From assembly GCF_963966145.1 (NCBI RefSeq), contig NC_091049.1, positions 21,142,001-21,206,000 on the forward strand: a stretch of DNA of 64,000 nucleotides, in the 5' to 3' direction. The translations under genes were made by a program, and so were the position numbers. This document shows, piece by piece, positions 11,291-23,500 of this stretch. Under the pieces are notes generated by a model that saw nothing but the letters and a program-made list of their open reading frames with translations, made no database searches and was not told the origin of the DNA. The DNA is from Tenebrio molitor (taxonomy: Eukaryota; Arthropoda; Insecta; Coleoptera; Tenebrionidae). Numbering within the stretch: position 1 is the first letter of the stretch; the number at the start of each line of letters is the position of its first letter.

Positions 11291-11938
11291 ACAGGGTGAT
11301 GAAAAAAAAGTGCCCGTGCTAACCTGCACGTCATAGAGTATTTTTAACTAAACACGATTCGAAATCCAAAATTAAATTTGTCCACTCTTCGCCAAGATAT
11401 AAGATTTCCTTTTTAGACAATAGAAATCTATATGATTAACCGTTTACTAATAATTTTATCGTTGAACTCTAGATTTTGATCGAGTTGATGATGTTCTTAA
11501 GTAAAAAATGCAAAAAGTCTATCGGAACCAACGTTATTAAAGATGTACAATTTCGTGGGTCCAAAGAAAATTCGTCAATGTTACAACATTGCAAAACTCC
11601 TGACATATAGAAACATATAATTATTCAAAACGATAGCAACAATAATTCAATTTTTAATGTTAATGGTTTTGTCAAATTTAACCTGTCAATTTTCCAAAAA
11701 GAAAAAATGGCATACACTTTTAACGAATATGTAGACATGTTACTCTGCTTGGGTGCATCAAATGATAACGCATCTGAAGCAGTAAGAGAATAAGCACGAC
11801 TGTACCCTCAACGACGTCATCCAGATGCTAAGGTAATAAGAAGATTGATGCAGCGATTAAGAGAAAACGGTCAAATAATGCCTCTTTATGTAAATCGTGG
11901 AAGACCTCGTGAAGTTCGAAAACCAGCTTTGGAGGAAG

Positions 11939-14272
11939 CAGTGGCGGCTCGTGGGTTTTGTTGTTGAGGAGGCAAACTTGAACCAACATAGTATATAGTA
12001 ATAATAATAGTAATAAATACACCATAATAATATTTTTTTTAAATATATTATACTAAAAAGGCTATATTCTATCTCGTGATTCGGAAGCCACGTTAAGCCA
12101 TTGGTCCCCGTCTAATGAGTTGGTCATCATGCCCCTCATAAAATTGTAAGCCAGTCCTAGACTGTGAAACAAATTTTTTAATTTTTTAAAATATACTATA
12201 CCGGATGCCCCAAAATTCGCGGAACAGCTTACCAGTACGTTGTTAAGTAAAAATATCTGGTAAAAATCTTCAATCTTCTTTTTTGTAGAAGATATGAACC
12301 TACATATTTGTTACACTATAAATATTTAATTTTTGTTGTACCCATGGAAATAAGAAAGAAAATTCAAAGCCACGTTGCCATAAGTTATTTGAGGTAAAAC
12401 CGACATAAAATCACTTCTTGGAAATGCTGGAAACAATGAAGTAAAGCAAACCTGATCACAAAAAATAAAACTCGCGTGAAAGTTTAGACACGAGGCTGCA
12501 CGGCCGAGTGTTTAAGTTTTCAAGAGTTTTATTTGCTGGTAATCAACAAACGCAGTACAACATTTTATCCACAATGTATTTTTGATTTTACGCAAAAACT
12601 TCAGAAGAATGACATTTTTTTGTTCATTTAAAACCTCCATTTGTATTATTAAAATCTCAGTATTGATATACTTAGATTAACATTTTCTGTTAAAATTTGG
12701 AGTAATTTTTATGTTATAAATTTTATTACAGTTAACATTGCTTTTTGACAAACAACTTATTATTGTTTTGTTTTTAATGTTCTGTTTTTCCAGTAATTGA
12801 AATTTTACGCCTGACTTGATGTGCTCTTTTGATTTTTGGTGTCGTTCTATACAAAGGGCAATATTTTTAAGATCATTAAATCTTAAACGCGACTAAACCG
12901 TGTTTTCTGTTTCAGCAGCAAATAGCATGCAAGGCCAACAAAACAACAAATTTTTGTTCACACTTCCGACGAGTCGTATGCATTTCTGATACCACGTAAT
13001 CACGTAGTGTTAAATTACCGTTTCTGCTTTCCACTTACGCATATAAGGCCGGTTAAATTTGGTTGTGGCTGCTGTTGACTTTTTACAATTTGTCGTAAGA
13101 CAATGAATTAAATGGATGATTTAACAATTAATCAATAATATCTTCGCAAATTCTTTAATTTCCATATCTTCATTCATTTTATTAAACAATATAAAAATAA
13201 ATAAAACACGGACTTTTGACCAGGGACCTATAACACCACTCCAAATCCAAAACAAAAACAAACGAGCACCTACAATACAATCTACACTTGTAAACTTTTA
13301 AACGACCATCGCTGCGTGGTCAAGAGTCAAGACTCGTTTGAGCTCGGCTACAGTTCGAGAGACCCGACACTCCCGACAGCGTTCGTTCCTGCGATGATCA
13401 TATATTGTAGTTTCAATTTGGTTGTAGGTCGTAAAATTTTATGGTACTTTAAGTTAAAGATCTTGCAGGGCTTATAAATCCTAGTTTACCACTAGCAGGT
13501 AATATTTTAAGCAGGGTTGTATTGTACATTTGGTATATTTGCATTGTACGACAAACGACACGCGCCGCTTCCCAACCTTTTCAAACCCAACCATTGTGTC
13601 CGTAAATCGCTCATAATATCCAATAAAATTTTACGACCTACAACCAAATTGAAACTACAGTATACGAATCGTGACGTCTGAATCCGCGGCATGCCGCCGG
13701 CCGAGGTTATTTCTCGGGCAGAAAACGATTTATTCCGAGCGACTCCATGCTAGTTAGGCGCATTTCCATTCCATGCATTTTCGTCCGCTTAGCGGCGAAC
13801 AGTGCTGCGTTAAATTAAACTCTGCCTCCGGCCGACAAAGCAACAAATGCTAACCGCTAAAATCTTCTTGTAACACATTTTTACGAGAATAATTTGTAAA
13901 ACTTAAACTCTTTCTTACTGAACAAAACCACAATTTTACGTAATTAAAGAAGTATATTTAAAAGCTGCTACATGGCACGGGCAATACTTCAGCTTCAATA
14001 TTCCGCTCCCGCCGTCAGGTCGCGTGTGTCCCCCTCATTCCAGGGTCGTTCGACTGTCTTGACTCCCGTTCGGCTCTCCTCGGCTCTGGTACTCGACAGT
14101 CGGGGAACCCCAGAACTCGAGATGACGCTCTCGACGCTTACAAATTATCATTTATAAGCAAATATCTTCATAAATAATATGATTTAATATGATATTTAAT
14201 TAAGTATTACATTTTTTATTTTTTTTTTATTTAATTTTATTTGGGGAGGCACTGCCTCCCTTGCCTCCTCGC
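11939..14272. mobile_element. Non-coding hAT-like insertion, 2.3 kb, right end damaged
   Basis: Interrupts the mariner-like transposase. The left edge CAGTGGCGGCTCGTGGG followed by GAGGAGGCA resembles hAT/MITE termini; the right edge GGGGAGGCACTGCCTCCC...GCCTCCTCGCAC carries the same GAGGC words inverted but lacks the outermost CCGCCACTG, so the right terminus seems deleted. No ORF of note inside. It contains the hairpin at 13402-13664. The internal composition shifts to GC-rich around 13.3-13.8 and 13.97-14.13 kb. Confidence 0.5.
13402..13664. repeat. Foldback element, about 260 bp
   Basis: Near-perfect arms of about 40 nt: 13402-13442 (GTAGTTTCAATTTGGTTG then TAGGTCGTAAAATTTTAT) and 13621-13664, its reverse complement. 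The spacer of about 180 bp is non-coding. Confidence 0.75.
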
Positions 14273-14390
14273 ACGGTACAAGGTATCCTGGCTGACGAAC
14301 ATTATCATCGTTATCACTATGTTAAAGTGCAAGCTGTTCGTTCAGGTGATTATCACCTCATAGTAGAATTTTGTGAATGGCTACTTGGAC

Positions 14391-17363
14391 TAGAGCTGGG
14401 CCGATACCGATACTCAGTATCGGTTATCGGCCGATACTGCAGGCCTTCAGATACGTGCCGATACCAAAAAACTTTCAGATACTTTTATCTGAAAAATATC
14501 TGAATTTAATTGAGCAAGCGGCAAGCCGGAAAGCGCCCACGCTGGTTTTCCAAGAAAACTGGCTAGACAATAACTTGTTGACGTGTTACACTTACAGTGG
14601 CGTTTTCAGTGGTGTTTGGAATCTGGATGCATGCTGGTTGATCTTAATTTTGTAAGTTGTGACTTGGGTCTAGGTGCTAATTAGTCTTTATACTTTATTA
14701 CTTATTACTTATTAGTATTACAAGTTTGAAAATGTCGCACGTGTGGAAGCACTTTACAAAAACAATCGACAAGAACAAGAGTAACACAGTAAAGTGCAAC
14801 TATTGTGGAAATCAGTATTCGAGAGGAGGTAATAACAGTCGTAATTTTAATACTTCCAATTTGACGAAACATTTAAAGCGATGCTCCAAATATAACACAG
14901 AAACATCAGCAGGTAGGATAGCCTATTAAACATTATTAATTTGAATGATTAAGTTGATTTTACCTGACCTGGCAGTTATTATTAGTTATTATTTATTTTA
15001 GCTATCAAAAAAACCTTAAATAGTGCCCAAACTTCTCAATCTCAAACTTTACATTCTAAATTTGATGCTCACAATGCAGAACTAGAAGAAGTAAACCCAC
15101 ACGATGCTGACGACGCCCAAATGGAAGATGGCCCAACTACCAATTTGTTTGTGCCTGAAGGTAACAATTTTTATTGATAGTGAGATGTTATATTTTTTTA
15201 TTTTGCCTTTTGTTTTGATTCAGAATCAGATCATGATGATAATATGTCTTTATTATCGTTGCCGTCTGTTGCTAGTACAAGTTCTGTTACTCTCACTACT
15301 GAGAGCAGGGATACAACTGTCATGCAACCTACTTTGCAAACATTCCTAAACAGAACAAAAAAATTTGACATTAATAATCCAAAGGCACAAGCTATCCATA
15401 ATGCCATTACTAGGATGATTTGTACAGAATCACTTCCCTTCAACTTTGTCGAATCCGATGGCTTTAAACATTTAATTAACAAATTATGTCCTAAGTACCA
15501 AATACCAAATCGCAAATATTTTTCCGATAAGGTTGTACCCAAATTGTATCGACGAGCTAAAGCAAAACTTCGGGAACATCTGAATACTGTAACCGCATTT
15601 GGTTTTGCCGTCACCACAGACATTTGGACAGCTAAAGGCAATCACGACTATATTAGCGTAACCGCACATTTCATTGACAATACTTTTAAAAAAAATCATG
15701 TCGTGTTGGATGTAATTGGCTTTGAAGGAGCAACACACAATGCGGTTTCAATAGCCGAGAATCTAAGAGAAGCTTTCAGAGAATGGGGTATAGAACAACG
15801 GGTGAAAATTGTACTTTCCGATAACGCCGCTAACATGAAAGCCGCGATGAGACAGTTACACTTAGAAAATATAGGTTGTACCGTACACACCTTGCAACTG
15901 ATTGTGAATTCTGGATGCCTTAATAATTTTGGGTCTATTAAAATTATGCTGCATTCAGCAAGAGCAATAGTAACACACTTTAAACATTCTGTTTCTTCAA
16001 TGAAATCCCTTCATTCTGCACAAAAAACGTTAGGAATGAAGCAGAAGACTTTGCTACAAGATGAACCAACAAGATGGGACTCCACTTATATAATGTTGGA
16101 GAGATTATGGGATCAGAAAAGCGCTATTTCTATGGTTTCATCATCTGCTAATTTCAAAAATATGAGTAGGGCTGAGTGGTCACTAGCAGAAAATGTACTA
16201 AAAATTCTAAAGCATTTTTATGAGGCAACTAAAAGTTTTAGCAAACATAGTTCGGGTCTGTCTGATGTATGGGCTTTAATAGAATCACTAAAAACCATAA
16301 TGAAAGATTATTTGACTGAAGATGATGCTGATTCAGATGTTACAGCGGCAACGAAGGAAATTTCATCCCAAATCTCTAAGAGGTTTGGCGAAATAAAAAA
16401 CAACGAAACATATATTCTAGCCACTGCTTTAGACCCACGCTACAAAGCGCAACTATTTTCAGATGAAACAAAAGACGAGCTTAAAGATTTGTTGAAGGAG
16501 AATTACCCTTTGCGTTATGCTAATGATCATGAAAGATCACCACAACAGTATCAAGAGTTTGATACTCTTGATAAAACCGAGGAAGCGGGCACAATTACAT
16601 TATTTTCTGTTACCAAAAAATTACTTCTTTCTAAAAACAAATCAGACGAACATTCAACCGGTACAACTAGCAAAAATAAAAATATTGATCGCGATATTGA
16701 AAATGAAATCTCCGTATATTTACATGAGAGGACAGAACCATTGGAGTCAGATCCAGTGGAATTCTGGAAAAAGGAAATAAGGTTCCCTCATTTAAAGAAA
16801 CTAGCAGCATATTACCTAGCTATTCCAGCTGGTTCCGTATTTTCAGAACAAATATTTTCGGAAACCGGCTGTATTGTAACGAGTAAGAGGACGAGTTTGA
16901 CTGCAGAACATGTGAAACAATTGATTTTCCTTAAAAAGAATTGGATGATCTTGGAAAAATAGGCAAAGGATTTTAAATTTTTCGCAAAATATTGAAGGAG
17001 AATTATCCTTTGCGTTATGCTGATTTAAATTTAACTATTTTATTTTATTTTTCATTATTGTGCCTACCTTTAATATTCCTACACCCATAATTTAGAAATG
17101 TGTTTTTGTTTTAATCTTCATTCTTCATTTGTCTAATAAAATAAAATTAAATATATTAATTTATTTATCCATAATCCATTTTTCTGTTTCATTTACCACT
17201 CAATCTAGTTCAAGGATAATGGTTTTTACATGATATTTACATTGTGATGTAAAAACAAGGTGAAATAAAATTTCAGATGCATTTATCTGAAGTATCGGTA
17301 TCTGAAAGCTAGTATCGGAGTATCGGTATCGGTATCTGAAATTCCGGTATCGGCCCAGCTCTA
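14391..17363 (+). mobile_element. Complete hAT transposon (hAT-1)
   Basis: 2,973 bp with terminal inverted repeats TAGAGCTGGGCCGATACC (left) and ...GGTATCGGCCCAGCTCTA (right). Both flanks carry the exact 8-bp target duplication ACTTGGAC (14383-14390 and 17364-17371), diagnostic of the hAT superfamily. Subterminal regions at both ends are studded with CCGATAC/GTATCGG words, probable transposase-binding sites. It contains one intact multi-exon transposase gene. Removing the element plus one target copy rejoins the flanking mariner-like transposase sequence, which proves insertion order. Confidence 0.95.
14732..16962 (+). CDS. hAT transposase with BED zinc finger, intact, 692 aa
   Basis: Cut-and-paste DNA transposase. 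Exons 14732-14912, 15002-15160 and 15224-16962 (phases 1 and 1; consensus sites) give 692 aa with no stop. The N-terminal BED finger spans about residues 1-55 (SHVWKHF, CNYCG, HLKRC). The RNase-H-like core has TTDIWT (Asp about 246) and VLSDNAANM (Asp about 313), followed by RWDSTYIMLERL. The C-terminal hAT dimerization segment ends in SVFSEQIFSETGCI...FLKKN. An acidic linker fills exon 2. Intact frame, TIRs and target duplication suggest recent, possibly current, mobility. Expression cannot be judged from sequence. Confidence 0.92.
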
Positions 17364-17990
17364 ACTTGGACGTCACAGAATCGATCCTAGGTTTATTCAA
17401 AATATTTTATGAATCGTATTTTTCTCAATACGGCATTTTTAATCAACACAATAATCATATCTGGGCAACTAAAAATCCTTTCGCTGTGCATCCTCGTGCA
17501 CATCGGCACCGCTTCGGAATTAATTTGTGGGCTGGGGTCATTGATAATAACCTCGTAGGACCTTTTTTGCTACCTGCCAGAGTGAATGCAGAAAATTCTC
17601 TATAATTTTTACAAAATGACTTTCAAGTTTTGCTTGAAGATTTGCCCCTTGCAATTTTGAGGCAAATGTGGCTACAAATGGATGCATCCCTCCACATTTT
17701 GGTAGGATAGTACGGGAATTGGGGTGCCGAGACTTATCCAAATAGATGGATTGGTAGAGGTGGCGCGATTGCTTGCCCCCAACATGTTAAGTTGGTTGTG
17801 AACATTTTCTTGGGTGACTTTTCGGTTTAAATCAGTAAATTGGGAGATTTTAGGCTAATTCTGGAGAGTTTGCTCATTCCAACCAGAAGCGTCGCAGCCG
17901 CAAGCAGCAGATGCCACCCCTCCTCCGCAGTCAATTCCTATTTCTTGCGGAGTTGATGATATTATGTCTTAGTTATGAAGAATAGATTGA

Positions 17991-18823
17991 AATTAGATTT
18001 ACTCGGTAAAATTTAAAACGTTTCATTTTCCCTCGCTGGCCACAGAAAATAGGCCTGGGGGCCGCGGGTTGCCGTCCGGTGCTCAACAATATGAAGACAT
18101 ACTAGCACAGACATTGCTTAATTAGCATCGCAAAATTAAATGAATGCGTTAATCAAAGATCAAAATTTTGTTTTGGGGCTTAGGCCGCGACTACAAACCA
18201 AACGTAGGATGCTGGGAAAAGGTTGATAACTTTCTGAAGAAAAAAAGAGTTGAAATGAGTTCATCAATCAACGAAAGAAGTCGAAGTCGAATTCTTAAAT
18301 GTATAAATAATTTTGACGTCACAGGTTTACTGTTAATCTCATTCAACACTTGATTACGAATCTTTGAAAAACTAAACAGGTTTAGATTTTAATTTATTTA
18401 CGAATACGTCATTTATTTGTAAGGTTTAAAGTGTACAGCGAAATTGTGAAAAGAAGAAACTTTACAAAATAGTCAACTTAAGGAATGTCCTCAGGTAAGG
18501 TTAATTAGACACAATTGCGAAAAAATCCTTTTTCAATCACAAGGGATGACGTTTAATTTTGAAAATCTATTCGAGAGTAAAGTCGTAAATGATAGCTATA
18601 ATGTGGCATTGACGAAACGTTGCAAGGAAAAAATTGCTAATCTGTTATTATTAGTGTATGAAGATTCCTATACTGAAACTGGCGCTGTGTTCAATAATTT
18701 CTTCAGTAGAATATCTCTTGCAAATTTCTCTGATGGTAGTGGAGTGTAGGGGGACTACATCGGTAAATTGTGATCAATTTGGAATTAGATAGTTATATTT
18801 AAATTGAACATTTATTTATATTC
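17991..18823. other. Intergenic, no supported gene
   Basis: AT-rich. An open frame at about 18546-18749 (MTFNFENLFESKVVND...) has a start codon but no recognised homology, and I could not find flanking exons; left uncalled. Confidence 0.4.
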
Positions 18824-19574
18824 TACTAGCTTTTACCTGCGGCTTCGCCCGCAAATTTCAGAATGTTTTAAAATTATGTTTCTACTTTCATGTATTGTGA
18901 TAAACGCAGTAATTTCAACATGAAGTTTGTCTTTTTACGAAGAATAATTAAAACTTTACTGTAGACTACTTTTTTCTTCGACTATATAAACAAAAAGATC
19001 AATACGATAAGAAACTAACACTATGATCACTTACCAATTCATGAAAATACGCCAACATAACACTTTTATTTTCAGTTGTAACCTTATTTAGATCTTCCTA
19101 TTGTTTGATTGTCTCGTTTGATTTTTCCTGTATTAAGCTATTTGAAGCTTGTTCTGCTTCATTTAGGACATCTTCCGGTAAAACACAATCATTCAAACAC
19201 ATTTTGCGAAATTGCTACTTTTATAAACGACCAAATGTAACTATGACACCTGAACATATCATGCAAACGCGAAAACATTTTTTTTTTGCTTAGCAGGCTT
19301 AAAAATGATAATAGGGGTTGCTTTTTGTGGGTGTCAAGCGGGAAGGTGACGATATACTCAGAGGATGAAATAGGGGTGAAGCGGCGAAGGTTCTTAACAG
19401 GGTTGAAAATGGTAGTAGGGGTTGGTTTTTGTAAAATTAAAGTAGACAGTAATTTTTTTCTTGTTTTGAGGATCAAGTGTACAAAATTTCATCAAGATCG
19501 GAGTAAAACTGTAGATTTGTATACAAAATATACAAACAAACAGACATTCAGTTTTATATATATAGATTATAGAT
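18824..19574 (+). repeat. Probable RTE-type non-LTR/SINE-like remnant
   Basis: Starts with ACTAGCTTTTACCTGCGGCT and GCTTCGCCCGC, and ends with AAAATTTCATCAAGATCGGA, then an A-rich tract with ATACAAACAAACAGACATTC and TTTTATATATATAGAT. This start/end pair is familiar from abundant insect RTE-derived retroelements. No reverse-transcriptase frame is preserved. Confidence 0.5.
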
Positions 19575-19698
19575 GATGTAAATTGAACAAGAGTTAATAA
19601 ATTCTTTTTAACAGTTTCTTTTCCAAATCTTCTCTCAGTGTTTGAGATTCATTACTGTGAGAAACTTTTCAATTTACAACAAAAAGTCAGATATCAAG

Positions 19699-19750
19699 AT
19701 GCTGTACGTACCCTTCTGTGTTTCCATGTTTACCCATATTAAGTTAACAG
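19699..19750 (+). other. Orphan signal-peptide-like first exon
   Basis: ATG opens MLYVPFCVSMFTHIKLT and ends in a good donor ACAG|GTAAGA in phase 1. That is the phase of exon 1 of the protease gene that starts 830 bp downstream. No matching second exon lies before 20,580. It could be an alternative first exon of the downstream gene, the relic of a lost gene, or chance. Confidence 0.3.
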
Positions 19751-20582
19751 GTAAGAATTTACACATGAATTTTGTTCTATACCTCCCTAGAAAGTGAGTC
19801 TGTATTCATGGTTACCAATGGGTGAAGGGTTCACTTTCGCTCACGCATAATTGAAATTCGATTTTATGAAAAACAATTTGTATATTGAAAATAATCACAT
19901 ACCAATAATAACTATAACAATTCATCATTTTACATAATTCATCACAACGACATATGTATGCCCATCATTAGTACAACTTTCTGAAAGATTCATTCTTCGT
20001 CCCGCGCTTCCAGTAAAAACTTGCAAACATCGTTTCTTGTAAAAACGTAAGATTTAAACAGCTGATCCGTGATCCGTAATACGTATAGTGCGACTCTTCA
20101 ACGCCAACTTTGAGGATAAATTTAAATGAACGCACGATATATTTGCGTTTATTATACTCGTAAATTTAAGATTAATTTCATTAATCAGAAATATTTTATA
20201 TGTTTTAAAATAAAACGGGGTTTCCACAAGGTCAGAGAGATTACTTAACATAAATAAAATTTCAAAGTGTTATTTTCCAGTAAATTATTATTTTTAAATT
20301 TTCATTCCACATTTCTGTGTATACGTAATCTCATAGGTTATCAATCAATCCAGGGAAAACCACAAGCATGACCTTATAATCAAGGATAAACTTTAAAAGT
20401 GTCAGATGTGAGATGTGTAGAGGCTGCGCAGAATGACCTTTTCATTTATATGTGAAGATTTAAAGTAGTGATATCCAGTTCTACCCCATGTCGAAGAAAT
20501 TCCTCGAAATTGAAGAAACAACGAAATTTTGTCATTTATTAGAGCAATCGACAAACGTATAACTCCCGAATTTAAGACAAAT

Positions 20583-23500
20583 ATGTGCGGAATAAAACTG
20601 TTGCTTTTGTGTTTCGTCGGTGAGTGTAACAAAGCTTGTTGTGATCTTTTATTTAAATATATCTTTTTTAGTTATACAAGAAATAATCAATGCCGGGTAC
20701 GTCTTGGAATAGATTTAAGAATTTAGTTTCGCTTTAACATTTATACAGTTATTGCGCCATGTTATTGTCACGTCCGACTTAAGTGGCTACTTTGTTGAAG
20801 GGGTGATTGTCCTTTACCTCCACATCCGTCTTTCGGTCGGTGGTCAGCAACGAACAATAAATTTGGATTGATGCGAGGAGTGATGCCGGAATATACAATA
20901 TTAAGAATAGAATGTGATCAAAATTACACACTAGAAGGATGTACAATTGTTGGTTGTCTAAATGGAAGCTGGACACCAAACATTGGTCGATGTTCAAGTA
21001 AACCAGTTCACTTAACGTGACCAAATAAATTCAAATTTATTTCTAGAAATATGTCCCCCAATATATTCCACGCCAATATTAACGGTCAAATGCACCGCGG
21101 GAGGCAAACAGTGGATCAATTGTACTGACGCCGTCGACGGTACCGTAGCACACTTCCGGTGTGCTTCGTTCTATGAGGATTCGCGTCTTGCCAGACCTAC
21201 AGCAGTCTGCACCGATGGAAAATGGAGTGAAAGCGTTCCGGATTGTCGTCCAGGTTAGATCGTTGTGCTTCAATTTAAAATTTGAAAATGTTGCGATTTC
21301 TTGTAGTGTGCGGCAAAACCTCCACTACGAAAGACCCCACGTTGATCGTTGGTGGAAGCGTTTCGAAAGAGGGACAGTTTCCTTGGCAAGCGGCTTTATA
21401 TTCGTCTGTCGATAAGTCGTTCCTTTGTGGGGGAAGCTTATTAAACGAAAGAGTTGTCTTGACGGGTAAGTCTTCCACGAAGCGAAAGTGAAACGTTCTT
21501 ACCATTTTCTAAAATAATAATAGAGTTCTTATTTTTATTTCATCTAGTCCATTTTTTCTAAACATATGGCGTACCACATCCAAATCAATTCTGGTTCACG
21601 GTGTTCTTCCACCAAGAGTCTCTTCCAATAAATGTTTGAATCTTCTTCTGTTCACATTAATTATCTTTCTAGAATTTTTATTTGTGATTTAACTCTACAA
21701 TACAAGTACTTTCAGGACTAAACCCAACGATTTTTTTCCTGTTCTTTGCCAACACGTTTTCACCATATTTCTTAGGTTACTAGAATTCACTTCTTCTTCC
21801 TTAATTTGCTGCTGTCACATCAAACACATCTTTGTCATTTATCGATGTTGTTCCATTGTATCTTTGAATTTATTAGCCGCCCATTGCATAACCGATATCT
21901 ACGGAAAGATGCTTCCCAAGGAAGATTATCTTGTGGCAGTTGGAAAATATTACAGAAAATATGGCGATCCTCAGGACTCGAATCATTCTCAAACCTCTCT
22001 CGTAAGTTGGATTAATAACGTAGAGTAAACATTAATTTTATTTAACTTTCTAACAAGATCCAAGACATGTTCGTCCCTGACGAATACGAAGGAGATACTC
22101 AGAATTTGTTGGCAGACATTGCTGTAATTGTTACGATAAGAACTTTCAAACTTTCGGTGAGAGTTCAACCTGTCTGCGTTGACTGGACAAGAAATTATGA
22201 AAGTGCTGTATTGAACTCCAATCAAACTAAAAAGGGATTTGTAAGATTTACGAAACAAAATTTATAATTTTCTAATATAGTGCAATATTACAGGTGAGCG
22301 GTTGGGGTTACACTCGAGAACACAGCGACTTATCGAACGTTCTTAGACAACTAAGAGTTCCATCTATCCCTAATAAAAAGTGTAAAAAAGACATACCAGA
22401 AGATTATAAAAAATATGTTACCTATGACAAATTATGTGCAGGCTATTTGAAAAATGGTAATTAGTTCGATTATTTTTCACTCGGTCGAATTTTCAAAATT
22501 GGTTACAGGTTCTTCGGTTTGCAGCGGAGACAGTGGTGGGGGATTAGTTTTTAAATTTTCAAACAGATTCTTTATTGCTGGCGTTGTCAGCTTATCTCCT
22601 TTAGCTAACACGGCGGACGGAGGATGTGACAGTCATCAGTACGGCCTCTACACTGTGGTCTACAACTACTCTGAGAATTTCATTTTGAGAAATATGGTTC
22701 GATTTAAACCGTGAGTTGAAACGAATCAGAGGAATGTCTCGATTACCTTTCAGTTTTAGAGCTATTGGTGAGGATAGCATGTGTGAAAGTTGCACAACAG
22801 TTACTCCGCCACCGACCACTACTGAGCAACCTGGATCTACCGTCGGCTCAACTAAACCCACCGAGCCTACAAAATCAACCGAACGACCACAGTAAGTAAA
22901 AACTGCGACTTGGAAGAAACCTATTGATAAAAATGATTAAGGGATGGTTGTATTTTGCCGGAACATCCGGATTCAGGTCGCTGGTCAGTTTTGGGAAACT
23001 CCGCTCAAGAGTTTTCACCAGGAAAATTTGTCGAGAAATATACCATTCTAGTTGTACAGTGCAACGAGAAGCATAAACTGGACGGTTTTGAGTATCTTGT
23101 ATGTCGTTCTGGGAGTTGGTCGGAAAAAGTTGGCAAATGTCTAAGTAAATGTCGAAACATTTTCTTTAAACTTGATTTACATTTTTAACAATCTTACTTC
23201 AGAGACTTGCTCGTCCCTGCAGAACACGCTCACGACAAAAGTGGTTTGTTTGTTTGAAACCAAAGAGACTGACAACTGCACCGATCCCGTTGATGGTACA
23301 CTTGCGAAGTTCAAATGTGCTCCATTTTATGAAGAAAAGAGTATAAATCTCGGTCCTCTATTGTGTGTGGATGGCACTTGGTCCAAACCTCCTCCTAAAT
23401 GTGTTCCAGGTTAGTCAGTCAATAAAAAAATGTGTTGACGAGAAACACTTTCAGCACCCATGTAAGAAATTTGTTAAGAACCATTTTTTAGTTTGTGGTC

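Larger units (their letters stand above)
11292..17990 (+). pseudogene. Degenerate mariner-like (Tc1/mariner superfamily) transposon, split in three
   Basis: A transposase relic in three collinear pieces. Piece 1, 11707-11940, starts MAYTFNEYVDMLLCLGAS and has an in-frame stop (SEAVRE*A) and an HTH-like RRLMQRLRENG. Piece 2, about 14273-14390, reads TVQGILADEHYHRYHYVKVQ then EFCEWLL. Piece 3, 17372-17940, reads FSQYGIFNQHNNHIWATKNP, NLWAGVIDNNLVGPF, LRQMWLQMDA and YPNRWIGRGG. These are typical of insect mariner-like transposases with an N-terminal DUF4817-type domain; the DD-bearing blocks are damaged by frameshifts and stops. The left end may be the ATACAGGGTGATG tract at about 11290. The gap between pieces 1 and 2 is filled by one insertion (with about 30 residues lost) and that between 2 and 3 by a complete hAT element. 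Confidence 0.75.

Noticed and set aside
13972..14157. GC-rich open frame of 61 codons
   Set aside because: It lies inside the non-coding hAT-like insertion; no homology.
18546..18749. ATG-started 67-codon open frame
   Set aside because: No recognisable domain, splice partner or promoter; kept only as an unassigned mention.
21047..21253. LDL-receptor class A repeat upstream of the protease domain
   Set aside because: Cysteine spacing and the terminal GxWxxxxPxC fit a CCP/wonton-like domain; no SDE calcium motif of LDLa is present.
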